DNA of 64,000 nt from Bradyrhizobium sp. C9. Its GTDB lineage: Bacteria; Pseudomonadota; Alphaproteobacteria; Rhizobiales; Xanthobacteraceae. Below are positions 43,346-52,040 of the stretch, one piece after another. The notes beneath the pieces were generated by a model that was given only the letters and a program-made list of their open reading frames with translations, ran no database searches and was not told where the DNA came from. The position numbers were made by a program, and so were the translations under genes. Position 1 is the stretch's first letter, and every line of letters starts with the position of its first letter. The stretch lies in NCBI RefSeq assembly GCF_002532045.1, contig NZ_NWTG01000005.1:1-64000 (forward strand). The letters run 5' to 3'.

Positions 43346-44524
43346 TCAAGAAGTTCTGGGGAACAACACCTTCAACATCGCAGCCGCGAGCAACGTCGTC
43401 ACGGCAAGGCCGGTGGAGAGATAGAGCGCGCTGGCATCGCCGTACCGGTCGATCACGATTGCATAGACCAGCGGCGCAGCCGCAGGCAGGATGAAGCTCG
43501 GAACGATGAGCCGGCCGACCAGCGTGCCGTAGCTGCGATGATCGAACAGGATCAGCGGCAGCGCTCCCCGGGTGATGGTCAGAATGCCGTTGCAGGCGCC
43601 GTAGAGCAGAGCGAAGGCGATCCCCATCTCCTTCGCCGTTCCGCTGAACAGGCCGGCGATGAACGACAGCGGCATGATCAGGCAGGCGATCAGATTGAGC
43701 GCGAGCGGATCGAGCCGTGCACCGAACAGGACCTCGCAGAGCCGCGCGGCGGATTGCCCAATGCCCCGGAGCGTTGCGATCCATACCGCCACGGTGACGG
43801 TGAGCCCGAGCCCGGCGAGCACCGCGATCATATGCGCGGACAGGCCGGCGTTGAGGAAATTCGCGCCGGTCATGATCACGGCATAGAGCCCGCCGGCCGC
43901 CGCAAGCTGCCGGCGGCTGACGGCGCGCGGTTGCTTGGATGCCGGCGCCGCCGAACCCGACACGACGGCAAACCGCCTGTTCGGGATCAGCAGATGCAGC
44001 GGGATCGTCAGCAGTGTAAGAGCGGCATAGACCAGCACTGCGATGCGCCAGCCGAACTGCTCCGAGAGCGTGTATCCGAGCGGCCAGAACACTGTTGCCG
44101 CCAACCCGCCGAGCAGGGTGATCCCGGACATCGCGCGGCGCGCCTCCGGTCCGCCGATCCGGGCCAGCGCCGCAAACGCCGCATCGTACAGCGTCAACCG
44201 CATGCCGAGCCCGAGCACGATCCAGGATGCGAAGTAGGTCGATATCTGGTGCGAGACCGCGAGACCGGCGCAGCCGAGCGCGTTGATCACAGCACCTGCG
44301 ACCATGACCTCGCGGCCGCCACGGCCATCCACCCATCTCCCCGCAAGCGGTGACGCCACGCCCATCACCAGCAGCGCCGCGGCGAATCCGCCGTAGACGA
44401 TGTCGCGCCCCCAGCCGAGATCCGCTGATATCTGCTCGCCGAAGCCGCCGATCAGATAGTAGGTCGCGCCCCACGAGATCAGTTGAGCCAACCCGAGCGC
44501 GGCCACGACGCGGCGGGCGATCAC
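43346..44524 (-). CDS. MFS transporter (GTG start, coupled to GNAT gene)
   Basis: A 392-residue twelve-helix carrier starting VIARRVVAALGLAQLISWG. Its GTG start overlaps the GNAT stop codon as GTGA, so the two are translationally coupled; a GAGGGA site lies inside the GNAT end. The loop GRWVDGRGGREVMV corresponds to motif A. Substrate unknown. In many bacteria a Pat-type acetyltransferase and an exporter act together against a toxic amino-acid analogue, which fits this pair, but that is inference. The frame upstream of 44524 is a shadow of the GNAT gene. Confidence 0.82.
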   Translation of the reverse strand: MIARRVVAALGLAQLISWGATYYLIGGFGEQISADLGWGRDIVYGGFAAALLVMGVASPLAGRWVDGRGGREVMVAGAVINALGCAGLAVSHQISTYFASWIVLGLGMRLTLYDAAFAALARIGGPEARRAMSGITLLGGLAATVFWPLGYTLSEQFGWRIAVLVYAALTLLTIPLHLLIPNRRFAVVSGSAAPASKQPRAVSRRQLAAAGGLYAVIMTGANFLNAGLSAHMIAVLAGLGLTVTVAVWIATLRGIGQSAARLCEVLFGARLDPLALNLIACLIMPLSFIAGLFSGTAKEMGIAFALLYGACNGILTITRGALPLILFDHRSYGTLVGRLIVPSFILPAAAPLVYAIVIDRYGDASALYLSTGLAVTTLLAAAMLKVLFPRTS

Positions 44525-45078
44525 CGTGGCAATTCCCTCTCCGCCGGAAGCGTGGAGGCGCCCGGCCCAAGCGGCCGCTGCATCAGCACGGTGTCGACCC
44601 ATTGCCCGAGCTTGAAGCCGACCGATCGCAGCGTCCCGACCATCTCGAAGCCCATGCGACGGTGCAGCGCGATCGACCCGGCGTTGCCGCTGTTGCCGAT
44701 CACGGCCAGCATCTGCCGCCACGGCCCCGCTTCGGCGCGCACGATCAAGCCCTGAAGCAGCGCCATGCCGATGCCGCGGCCGTGCAGCCCGTTGGACACG
44801 TAGACCGAGTCCTCGATGGTGTGGCGATAGGCCGGCCGGGGCCGGTACGCGGTCGCATAGCAATAGCCGGCCACCCGGCCATCAACTACAGCCACGAGAT
44901 ACGGCAGTCCCGCCGCCACCACCGCGTTCCGCCGGCTGCGCATCTCGTCCAGCGTCGGCGGCAGCTCCTCGAAGGTCGCCAGTCCGTTAAGCACGTGATG
45001 GGCGTAGATGCCCTGCACGTCGGCCATATCGTCGTCCGCTGCGTCGCGCACCACAACGTCGTTGTTGCCTGTCGCCAT
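44521..45078 (-). CDS. GNAT acetyltransferase, phosphinothricin-acetyltransferase-like
   Basis: A 185-residue acetyltransferase with the Pat family pattern: VRDAADDDMADVQGIYAHHVLNGLATFEE, then VAGYCYATAYRPRPAYRHTIEDSVYV, the CoA loop GLHGRGIGMALLQGL, and IALHRRMGFEMVGTL. Relatives acetylate phosphinothricin or methionine sulfoximine-like compounds. It is the first gene of a two-gene unit with the MFS carrier and is divergent from a LysR regulator 97 bases away. Confidence 0.88.
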   Translation of the reverse strand: MATGNNDVVVRDAADDDMADVQGIYAHHVLNGLATFEELPPTLDEMRSRRNAVVAAGLPYLVAVVDGRVAGYCYATAYRPRPAYRHTIEDSVYVSNGLHGRGIGMALLQGLIVRAEAGPWRQMLAVIGNSGNAGSIALHRRMGFEMVGTLRSVGFKLGQWVDTVLMQRPLGPGASTLPAERELPR

Positions 45079-45175
45079 TCTGTCTCACCCGAGCCGTCAA
45101 GATTGCCCGAGCATGCGCCTCGGCGTTATATAAGTGAAGCTTTGATTGGTTATACGCAGCATAAGAGATGCTTTG

Positions 45176-46078
45176 ATGAAGAATCTCAACCTCGACTATC
45201 TCGAAAGCTTCGCCGTCGTGATCGAGTGCGGCAGCTTCTCGGCCGCGGCCGAGCGGCTGCAGCTGACTCAACCCGCGGTGAGCCTGCAGGTGCGCCAGCT
45301 CGAGAAGAGCCTGAATGCGACCCTGATCGAGCGGGTCGGACGACGGGCGAGGCCGACGGCCGCCGGCGTCGCCTTGCTCTCGCACGCGCAGCAGATCAGT
45401 GCGGCGGTGACATCGGCGGTCGACGCCGTTGCGCAGCAGACGGCGGGAACGGCGGGCCGCGTGCGGCTCGGCACCGGTGCGACCGCCTGCATCTTCCTGC
45501 TGCCGCCGATCCTGAAAGACCTGCGGACCGCACTGCCCTCGCTCGAGATCACGGTCACGACCGGCAACACCGTGGAGATCGCGCGAGCAATTGAGGACAA
45601 CACGATCGACATCGGACTTGTCACCTTGCCGGTGTCGGGGCGCAGTTTTGAGATCACCCCCGTCATGAACGACGCGTTCGTGCTGATCGCGCCGCACGAC
45701 ATGAAGCTGCCGGCGCGGATCACGCCGGAGGTGCTGGCGACCAGGCCGGTTCTGCTGTTCGAGCCCGGCGGTAACACAAGGCGTACCGCGGACGAGTGGC
45801 TGGCGCGCGGCGGCGTGTCGCTGAAACCGTTGATGTCGCTCGGCAGCGTCGAGGCGATCAAGGAGATGGTGCGCGCCGGCCTCGGCTGCGCGATCCTGCC
45901 CGGCATGGCGGTGCCTGCCAACACCAAGCAGCGCGACCTGATCGTCCGGTCGCTGTCGCCAAAGCTCCACCGCCGGCTCGCGGTCGTGATCCGCCGCGAC
46001 AAGCGCCTCGACCGCGGGCTGCGGCAGACGCTGTTGGCGCTGAAGGCGCTCGCGGGCACAAAGCACGACGGCCGCTAG
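45176..46078 (+). CDS. LysR-family regulator
   Basis: A 300-residue LysR protein starting MKNLNLDYLESFAVVIECG, with the HTH SAAAERLQLTQPAVSLQVRQLE. The effector domain has GRVRLGTGATACIFLLPPIL and GLGCAILPGMAVPA. It is divergent from the GNAT-MFS operon; the AT-rich gap (TTATATAAG, GGTTATA, CATAAG within 45127-45165) contains T-N11-A type boxes expected of LysR sites. It probably controls the GNAT-MFS pair. Confidence 0.88.
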   Translation: MKNLNLDYLESFAVVIECGSFSAAAERLQLTQPAVSLQVRQLEKSLNATLIERVGRRARPTAAGVALLSHAQQISAAVTSAVDAVAQQTAGTAGRVRLGTGATACIFLLPPILKDLRTALPSLEITVTTGNTVEIARAIEDNTIDIGLVTLPVSGRSFEITPVMNDAFVLIAPHDMKLPARITPEVLATRPVLLFEPGGNTRRTADEWLARGGVSLKPLMSLGSVEAIKEMVRAGLGCAILPGMAVPANTKQRDLIVRSLSPKLHRRLAVVIRRDKRLDRGLRQTLLALKALAGTKHDGR

Positions 46079-46084
46079 AGCTCC

Positions 46085-46111
46085 AGGGAGGGCGCAGCGC
46101 GCGTCCTCCCT
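46085..46111. terminator. Possible bidirectional hairpin terminator
   Basis: AGGGAGG (46085-46091) pairs with CCTCCCT (46105-46111) around a GC-rich loop that can itself pair, between the convergent LysR and DUF899 genes. The T-run is missing, so termination strength is uncertain. Confidence 0.4.
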
Positions 46112-46123
46112 GCTCCGCCCCCG

Positions 46124-46921
46124 TCAAGTGGCCTTGCGTTCCTGTTCCGCGATCTTGCGGAACGCGGCCTCGCCGGCGTCGGTCACGGCCGCCCACTTGG
46201 CGTTCGGCGCGGCCTCGGCCTCGTAGTTGTCGTGCCAGTTCCACCATTTGTAGGTCGGGCCCTGCGGATAACCCCTCGGCGAGTCCTCCCAGAGCTCCTG
46301 GCGGCCGAACGGCGTGATGTCGAGATAGCTCCACACCGTACCCATCGCCTCATCGCCGCGGCTGTTGACGAGATAGGTGCGGAAGATTCGCTCGCCGTCG
46401 CGGACGAACACGTTGTGGCCGTGCCATTCGGCGACGCCGAAGTCGGCATCAAAGCTATCGGTGATCGTGTACCACGGCATCTCCCACTCCATCCGCGCCT
46501 TCAGCCGCGCGATGTCGGCCTGGGGTGCGCGCGAGGCGTAGGCCAGCGTGGTGTCGCGTTGGTTCAGATGCGAGAGATGGCCGACCTGATCGGCGCCGAG
46601 TGAGCAACCGCGGCAGGCGTGATCCGGCCAGCCGAACACGCCAGGCTCGAAGAACGCGCGGTAGACGATCAGCTGCCGGCGGCCTTCGAACAGATCGAGC
46701 AGGCTCGCCTTGCCGTTTGGTCCCTCGAAGACATAGGCCTTCTCGACTACCATCCACGGCATCCGCCGCCGTTCGGCGGCCAATGCGTCCCGCGCTCGCA
46801 GCTGCGCCTTTTCCTTCACCAGCATCTCCAGGCGCGCCGCCTCCCACGCCTCCCGCGACACCACGGGCGGCGTCTGCATTGCCGCCAGTCCGCCGCGACC
46901 GTTCTCTGCCGATTTACTCAT
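46124..46921 (-). CDS. DUF899 thioredoxin-like protein
   Basis: A 265-residue protein of the DUF899 thioredoxin-fold family: GRRQLIVYRAFFEPG strand-helix, then the redox-looking HACRGCSLGADQVGHL with a C-x2-C, and the family end block WSYLDITPFGRQELWEDSPRGYPQ, followed by a WWNWHD-rich tail. A DUF899 protein is probably an oxidoreductase but has no assigned substrate. The ATG giving MSKSAENG follows a GGAG site, so the upstream MEII codons were not used. It is convergent with the LysR gene. Confidence 0.82.
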   Translation of the reverse strand: MSKSAENGRGGLAAMQTPPVVSREAWEAARLEMLVKEKAQLRARDALAAERRRMPWMVVEKAYVFEGPNGKASLLDLFEGRRQLIVYRAFFEPGVFGWPDHACRGCSLGADQVGHLSHLNQRDTTLAYASRAPQADIARLKARMEWEMPWYTITDSFDADFGVAEWHGHNVFVRDGERIFRTYLVNSRGDEAMGTVWSYLDITPFGRQELWEDSPRGYPQGPTYKWWNWHDNYEAEAAPNAKWAAVTDAGEAAFRKIAEQERKAT

Positions 46922-47035
46922 GATGATCTCCATCTTTCGAATTGGGCGAACTCCGCGACCACGGCGCAGTTCCCGCGCCGAGGCCGTTCGTCATTGGCCA
47001 TGCCGCAATCTGGCGCAGCGGCGACGGATGATGGG

Positions 47036-47056
47036 AGTGACAAGTGTGTCGGGATT
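47036..47056 (+). repeat. 21-base repeat, copy 2
   Basis: Exact match to 19733-19753 over 21 bases (contains AGTGACAAGTGTGTCGGG). Here it lies in the non-coding gap between the DUF899 gene and the MFS remnant, with no gene starting immediately after it on the plus strand. Confidence 0.6.
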
Positions 47057-47140
47057 TTTCGCGCAGGCGCTCCGATGGCTCCGATCTCGTTGCAATATAC
47101 TTGCGCGCGCCTAGAATCTTCCGACGCGCACTTCGCGAGT

Positions 47141-47495
47141 TCAGATCGCCGGTCGACGGCGCCACGCCGCAGCCGCCGGGATCATGGCGAGCAGACTGAC
47201 GGCCGCAAAGACCTGAAAAACCGCGGAGTAGCCGACGGTCGCTGCGATCAAGCCGGCCAGCGGCGGCGTGATCAGGGTCGCAACATCGTAGGCGGCGTCG
47301 AACAGTCCGATGCCGGACGCAATCTGCGTTGCGGGAACAGCGCGCACCACCGGCAGCGCCAGCAGCGGATACGTCATCGACATGCCGCAGCCCGCGACGA
47401 TCGCACCGGCCATGGCGGTGTGCTCGCCGGGCGCGAGCCCCAGGATCAGCATGCCGGCCGCCAGTTCGAGCCGATCGGCAAGCCATGAACGCGAA
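47141..47495 (-). pseudogene. C-terminal remnant of an MFS transporter
   Basis: About 115 codons encode three to four membrane helices typical of the end of a major facilitator (LAAGMLILGLAPGEHTAMAGAIVAGCGMSM, IASGIGLFDAAYDVATLITPPLAGLIAATVG, VFQVFAAVSLLAMIPAAAAWRRR). There is no start codon context, and the part that would encode the first two thirds is replaced by the divergent MarR-GNAT gene and its operator. The open frame continues upstream only as an antisense shadow of that gene. It looks like a truncated exporter left after a deletion. Confidence 0.72.
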
Positions 47496-47517
47496 GCCAC
47501 CAATTGACGCTGCGACG

Positions 47518-47539
47518 ATATCTGACTAAAGTCAGATAT
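47518..47539. promoter_or_regulatory. MarR-type operator abutting the start codon
   Basis: ATATCTGAC (47518-47526) and GTCAGATAT (47531-47539) form a perfect palindrome with a TAAA spacer, ending directly at the ATG (47540). This is the right size for a MarR dimer and implies autorepression; the message must have a very short leader or start upstream of the palindrome. Confidence 0.75.
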
Positions 47540-48409
47540 ATGCTCGACCCTGTTTCCCGCGTCCGCCGCTTCAACCGTGCCGTCACCTCCGCGGTCGGCG
47601 CGCTCGACACCTCGTTCCTCGGCCGCGGCCGGCCGCTCGGCGCGGCGCGCGTGCTGAACGCGATCGGGCACGGCCGCGCCGACGTCGGCGAGATCAGGGA
47701 TTATCTCGGGCTCGATTCCGGCCTGATGAGTCGCCTGCTTCGCAGCCTCGAGGACGAAGGCCTGATCGAGACCACGGCGCATGGCGACGACGCGCGCCGC
47801 CGCATCGCGCGGCTGACGCCGGCGGGCAAGCGCGAGTTCAACGCCTACGAGGCGATCTCCAACCGGCAGGCCAAGGACTTCCTTGGCCACCACGCCCAGC
47901 GCGAGGCGCTGCTGGCGGCAATGGATCTGATCGCCTCGGCGCTCGGGCGCGACGGCACGGCGCTGAACGAGATGGACCCGCGCAGCGACGAGGCGCGCTA
48001 CTGCCTCGGCGAATATTACGCCGAGCTGGCGCGACGCTTCAAACAGGGTTTTGACGTCAAGCTGTCGCGCGATCCCGATGCCAAGGACATGGTGCGGCCC
48101 CGCGGCAGCTTCATCGTGGCGATGTCGGACGGCCTGCCGATCGGCTGCGTCGGGCTGAAGGGCAGCAGTGAGTTCGCGGAGATCAAGCGGCTCTGGGTCG
48201 CACCAGCCGCGCGTGGGCTCGGCCTCGGCCGCCGACTGATGGATGCCGCCGAGCGCGCCGCGCGCGAGCTCGGCATCGCGGTGCTGCGGCTCGACACCAA
48301 CAGCGCGCTGGCGGAAGCCGGCCAGCTCTATCGCCGAACCGGCTGGACCGAGATTCCGCGCTTCAACGACGATCCGTACCCTGACTTGTTCTTCGAGAAG
48401 CATCTCTGA
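47540..48409 (+). CDS. MarR-GNAT fusion protein
   Basis: A 289-residue bifunctional protein. Residues 1-145 are a MarR winged helix (VGEIRDYLGLDSGLMSRLLRSLEDEGLIET, wing GDDARRRIARLT). Residues 150-289 are a GNAT domain with the CoA loop KRLWVAPAARGLGLGRRLMDAAE and the LYRRTGWTEIPRFNDDPYPDLFFEK end. Fusions of this kind are common in actinobacteria and proteobacteria; the acetylated target is unknown. The perfect palindrome upstream suggests autorepression. Its former target may have been the MFS gene whose remnant lies beside it. Confidence 0.88.
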   Translation: MLDPVSRVRRFNRAVTSAVGALDTSFLGRGRPLGAARVLNAIGHGRADVGEIRDYLGLDSGLMSRLLRSLEDEGLIETTAHGDDARRRIARLTPAGKREFNAYEAISNRQAKDFLGHHAQREALLAAMDLIASALGRDGTALNEMDPRSDEARYCLGEYYAELARRFKQGFDVKLSRDPDAKDMVRPRGSFIVAMSDGLPIGCVGLKGSSEFAEIKRLWVAPAARGLGLGRRLMDAAERAARELGIAVLRLDTNSALAEAGQLYRRTGWTEIPRFNDDPYPDLFFEKHL

Positions 48410-48478
48410 GCGGCCCGCCGCACGCGGCATCTGCACGCGCGTGTTGTCCGGCGTCCTGGGCTGGCCTATGACGCTCCC

Positions 48479-48976
48479 ATGACCATTCGCTCCATCGTCC
48501 GCTTTCCCGATCCGCGGCTTGCGCTACCCGCTGAGCCGGTCGACCTGTTCGACGACGCGCTGCGCGAACTGGCAGCCGACCTGCTCGAGACCATGCATGC
48601 CGCACCCGGCATCGGCATCACCGCGCCGCATATCGGTGTGCCCCTGCGCGTCGTGGTGCTCGAGCTCGATGCCAGCGAAGGGCCGCGGACCTATGTCAAT
48701 CCGGAGATCATCTGGACTTCGCCCGAAATGATCCTGCACAAGGAAGGCAGCGTCTCGATGCCCGGCGTCAACGACGAGGTCGAGCGCCATGCGCGTGTGC
48801 GCATCCGCTATCAGGACCTCGACGGCAAGATGCAGACCGAGGAATCGGACGGCCTGCGCGCGGTGTGCCATCAGCACGAGATCGATCAGCTCGATGGCGT
48901 GTTCTGGATCAGGCGGCTGTCCCGCCTGAAGCGGGAGCGCCTGGTCAAGCGGTTCGAGAAGATCTCGCGCGCGTGA
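48479..48976 (+). CDS. Peptide-deformylase-like protein with altered active site
   Basis: A 165-residue protein aligning over its whole length with peptide deformylases, the enzymes that remove the formyl group from nascent proteins. All three signature motifs differ at key residues: motif 1 reads GIGITAPHIG (the catalytic Gln is His), motif 2 reads EGSVS (the metal-binding Cys is Ser) and motif 3 reads HEIDQLDG (the second metal-binding His is Gln). The first His and the catalytic Glu remain. It is therefore probably not an ordinary deformylase; it could bind metal differently or have another role. The usual def-fmt partner is not adjacent. Confidence 0.85.
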   Translation: MTIRSIVRFPDPRLALPAEPVDLFDDALRELAADLLETMHAAPGIGITAPHIGVPLRVVVLELDASEGPRTYVNPEIIWTSPEMILHKEGSVSMPGVNDEVERHARVRIRYQDLDGKMQTEESDGLRAVCHQHEIDQLDGVFWIRRLSRLKRERLVKRFEKISRA

Positions 48977-48983
48977 GCCGACC

Positions 48984-50246
48984 TCATCCTCCGGCCATCA
49001 AATCCTTCGCCAGCGCCATGTAGGCCGGCAACGTCACCGGGTCGTTCGCGGCATTGCCGGCGGCGTGATGCGAGGCGTAGCGCGCGATCACCATCTCGGC
49101 TTTCGGATCGATATAAATGCCCTGGCCGTGCACGCCGCGCGCCATGTAGGCGCCGTGCGCATTGTGCGTCACCCACCACTGATTGCGGTAGGAGGCGCCG
49201 GGCAAGGTGGTGTAGCCGGCCGGCTTGAACTTCTCGGGATCGCCGCCGCGCGCGATGTCCTCGACAACCGTGGACGGCACGATCTGGCGGCCGTTGAAGC
49301 GGCCGTGATTGCGGATCGTCTCGCCGAAGCGGGCGAGATCGCGCAGCGTCGTGGACAGTCCGCCGCCGCCGCTTTCGGTGCCGATGCGGTCGACGTGATA
49401 ATGCGCATCCTCCTCCGCGCCCATCGGCGCCCAGATCTTCTCGGACAGCAGGTCCGACAAGGTCATGCCGCTGGCGCGCCGGCAGATGAACGCCAGCACG
49501 TCGGTGTTGACCGTCTTGTAGGCGAAGGCCTTGCCGTGCTCGCCCTGCTTCTGCTGCCCGCACAGGAAATCGAAGATGTTGGTGGCGCCCTCATAGCCTG
49601 GTGGGATCGGCGCCATGCCGTTGGCGCGCCGCAGCCCCCAGACGTCGGAATTCTTGTCGGTATAGACCTCGGTGTATTTCAACCCCGTCGTCATATCCAT
49701 CACCTCGTGGACGCGCGCATCGCCGAATGCGCTTCGCGCCAGCTCCGGCACATAGTCGGTCACCGGTGCCTGCGGATCGATCTTGCCCTCGGCGACCAGC
49801 ATGCCGGCAAGCACGCCCGTGAACGACTTCGTCACCGACATCGCGATATGCGGCTTGTGCGGTTTCAACGCGCCGAAATAGCGCTCGTAGATCAGTTTGC
49901 CCCGATGCAGCACCGCGATGCCGTCGGCGTAGCTGTCCTCGAGCATGCGCGCGAACGTCTGCGGGCGGCCGTCCATCGTGACCGACGCGGAGGCGCCGAT
50001 GTCATGATCTGCGCGCGGCAGCACCGATGCCGGCCCTGGCCCGCGCCAGACGTTCACCGTCGGCACCAGCTGGCGGATGTTGCTCCAGGCCCAGCGCAGC
50101 TCGGGGAAGCTGCGGAACGAGCCGTCCTGGAATGTGATCGTCTTGTCCTGCGGCGGCGGAAAGCCCTGCATCCAACCGAGCGCCTCGGGATCGGACCCTG
50201 CGGCGGTGGGGTTTTGCTGTTGATTGGCGGCGGCTGCGACGGACAT
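48984..50246 (-). CDS. Serine hydrolase, 6-aminohexanoate-dimer-hydrolase-like
   Basis: A 420-residue beta-lactamase-fold hydrolase. The nucleophile motif is SVTK in IAMSVTKSFTGVL, followed by a YKTVNTD segment in the Tyr position. VMDMTTGLKYTEVYTD and GGLSTTLRDLARFGETI are shared with NylB-type amide hydrolases and related esterases. No signal peptide is visible. The ATG giving MSVAAAANQ was chosen over an in-frame TTG one codon earlier. It is convergent with the deformylase-like gene, stops 7 bases apart. Its natural substrate is unknown. Confidence 0.82.
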   Translation of the reverse strand: MSVAAAANQQQNPTAAGSDPEALGWMQGFPPPQDKTITFQDGSFRSFPELRWAWSNIRQLVPTVNVWRGPGPASVLPRADHDIGASASVTMDGRPQTFARMLEDSYADGIAVLHRGKLIYERYFGALKPHKPHIAMSVTKSFTGVLAGMLVAEGKIDPQAPVTDYVPELARSAFGDARVHEVMDMTTGLKYTEVYTDKNSDVWGLRRANGMAPIPPGYEGATNIFDFLCGQQKQGEHGKAFAYKTVNTDVLAFICRRASGMTLSDLLSEKIWAPMGAEEDAHYHVDRIGTESGGGGLSTTLRDLARFGETIRNHGRFNGRQIVPSTVVEDIARGGDPEKFKPAGYTTLPGASYRNQWWVTHNAHGAYMARGVHGQGIYIDPKAEMVIARYASHHAAGNAANDPVTLPAYMALAKDLMAGG

Positions 50247-50433
50247 CAAGGCTGGCTCCAGAGCTGCGGAGCGAAATGCGTATCACGCGATGGCGTGAGA
50301 CACATCCCGCGTTTGCGCCGGGGTGACCGTCGCGGCAAGCGCATGCCGCGACGCAAATGGCCGCGCGTCGCATAGACCAGCTTGATCGGACACATGATTG
50401 TCGCGTCCGGGCCAGTCATTCCACCAAACGGAT

Positions 50434-50907
50434 TTACCCGGCAGCCGCCCGCTCGATCGCGGCGATGTCGATCTTCTTCATCGTCATCATCGCCTCCATC
50501 GCGCGCTTGCCGGCGGCGCGGTCGGCGCTGTTGACGAGCTTGAGCAACCGCCGCGGCGTGATCTGCCAGGTGAAGCCCCAACGATCCCGGCACCAGCCGC
50601 ACGGCAATTCCTTGCCGCCATTGCCGGTGACCGCTTTCCAGTAGCGATCGGTCTCGTCCTGGCTGTCGGTCAGCACCATGAAGCTGACCGCCTCGTTCGG
50701 CGTGTAGTTGGAGCCGCTATTCAGCCCGACGAAGCGGCGGCCGAGCACGGTGAACTCGACTGTCAGCTCATCGCCCTGCCCGATCCCCGGGATCGGCGAG
50801 ACATGCCCCGCATCGACATGGCTGTCGGGAAACGTCGCGGCGTAGAATTCCGCCGCTGCGCGCGCCTGGCCTTGATCGAACCAAAGGCATGTGACGAGAT
50901 CGGTCAT
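50434..50907 (-). CDS. VOC-family (PhnB/3-demethylubiquinone methyltransferase-like) protein
   Basis: A 157-residue glyoxalase-fold protein of the PhnB type: [24 protein letters not shown], then [16 protein letters not shown], the [17 protein letters not shown] block and [18 protein letters not shown]. Despite the old annotation as a methyltransferase, such proteins lack a SAM domain; the reaction is unknown. The start has an AAGGAG site seven bases upstream, so the longer frame was rejected. Confidence 0.82.
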   Translation of the reverse strand: MTDLVTCLWFDQGQARAAAEFYAATFPDSHVDAGHVSPIPGIGQGDELTVEFTVLGRRFVGLNSGSNYTPNEAVSFMVLTDSQDETDRYWKAVTGNGGKELPCGWCRDRWGFTWQITPRRLLKLVNSADRAAGKRAMEAMMTMKKIDIAAIERAAAG

Positions 50908-50988
50908 TTGCAGTCTCCTTGTTGGTGTTGTGCAAAGGACGCCTGACCAAGCTGCCAGCCGACAGGCCAACGAAAAAATGCACAGTGT

Positions 50989-51014
50989 CGTCCTGGCTTC
51001 CGCCAGGACGACGA
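50989..51014. repeat. Dispersed palindromic repeat
   Basis: GTCGTCCTGGC and GCCAGGACGAC with a TTCC loop form a perfect palindrome. A close relative (GTCGTCCCGGC/GCCGGGACGAC, GAAG loop) lies at 58463-58488, so this is a small dispersed intergenic repeat of the genome. Confidence 0.6.
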
Positions 51015-51177
51015 TGAGGATAATTCTCGATTCAAGTTGTCACAGCCACGGTTCCATCCCGTCCGTTGCGACAAGCAGCACTTCAGCTCGCGACACGTTA
51101 TCGAAAGACTCGGCGATCGCCTGTCGGGGCGCGCGCCGCTCGTTCGTCCTCGGGACGCAAGGACATGGAGTGAAACG

Positions 51178-51831
51178 ATGACCCCCACCATCACCGCCTT
51201 CGAACGCTCCCCCGACGGCGGCAAGGGGCTGGCGCGCGATACGCGGGTTCGCTGGGCGCTGGAAGAAGTGGGCCAGCCTTACGAGGTTCGCCTGGTTTCG
51301 TTCCAGGCGATGAAGCAGCCGGCACATCTGGCGCTGCATCCCTTCGGCCAGATTCCGACCTATCAGGAAGGCGACCTCGCGCTGTTCGAGACAGGATCGA
51401 TCGTGCTCCATATCGCCCAGCGTCGTGCGGGCCTGCTGCCCGGCGATGCCAATGCCCGCGCCCGTGCCATCAGCTGGATGTTTGCCGCGGTCAACACGGT
51501 GGAACCGCCGATCCTCGAACTCGCAACCGCCAGAATCCTGGAGAGCGACAAGCCATGGACCAGGGAGCGCCTGCCTCTGGTCATGGATCGCGTCCGCGAC
51601 CGGCTGAAGCAGCTCTCCGCCCGCCTCGGCGATGCCGACTGGCTCGACGGCGCCTTCAGCGCGGGCGACCTGATGATGGTGTCGGTGCTGCTCAGGCTGA
51701 GAATGTCAGGCATCCTCGACGAATTTCCGAACCTTTCCGCCTATGTCGCCCGCGGCGAAGCCCGGCCTGCGTACAAGCGGGCTTTCGAGGCTCAGCTGGC
51801 AGTCAACACGGGTAAGCATCCGGTCGGCTGA
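51178..51831 (+). CDS. Glutathione S-transferase
   Basis: A 217-residue GST. The thioredoxin-like half contains DTRVRWALEEVGQPYEVRLV, the cis-proline loop HPFGQIPTYQEG and the glutathione-binding LFETGSIVLHIA. The helical half ends in the DWLDGAFSAGDLMMVSVL block that caps the fold. The catalytic residue is not an obvious N-terminal Ser, Cys or Tyr, as in beta-like and unclassified bacterial GSTs. A GGAG ribosome site precedes the ATG. It stands alone. Confidence 0.85.
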   Translation: MTPTITAFERSPDGGKGLARDTRVRWALEEVGQPYEVRLVSFQAMKQPAHLALHPFGQIPTYQEGDLALFETGSIVLHIAQRRAGLLPGDANARARAISWMFAAVNTVEPPILELATARILESDKPWTRERLPLVMDRVRDRLKQLSARLGDADWLDGAFSAGDLMMVSVLLRLRMSGILDEFPNLSAYVARGEARPAYKRAFEAQLAVNTGKHPVG

Positions 51832-52040
51832 GTTGCGCCAGGCGGGACCCAGCCCTCGCGCAATTGCTCGGCACCGCCACGCCGCATTGCAGTTCCGGCA
51901 CAACGATCACGATCGCTTCGACCCCCTCACGCAGCGTTGAGCCGGCGTGAGCGAGGATTGCATTTAAGTTCACCCGCCCTGCACACATCTATCTGACGAG
52001 GCCAGACTCCTTGGCCCCTTAAGCAAAACGGAGAAACTCA

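Noticed and set aside
47496..48436. Upstream continuation of the MFS remnant frame
   Set aside because: The frame stays open only as an antisense shadow of the MarR-GNAT gene and has no membrane helices.
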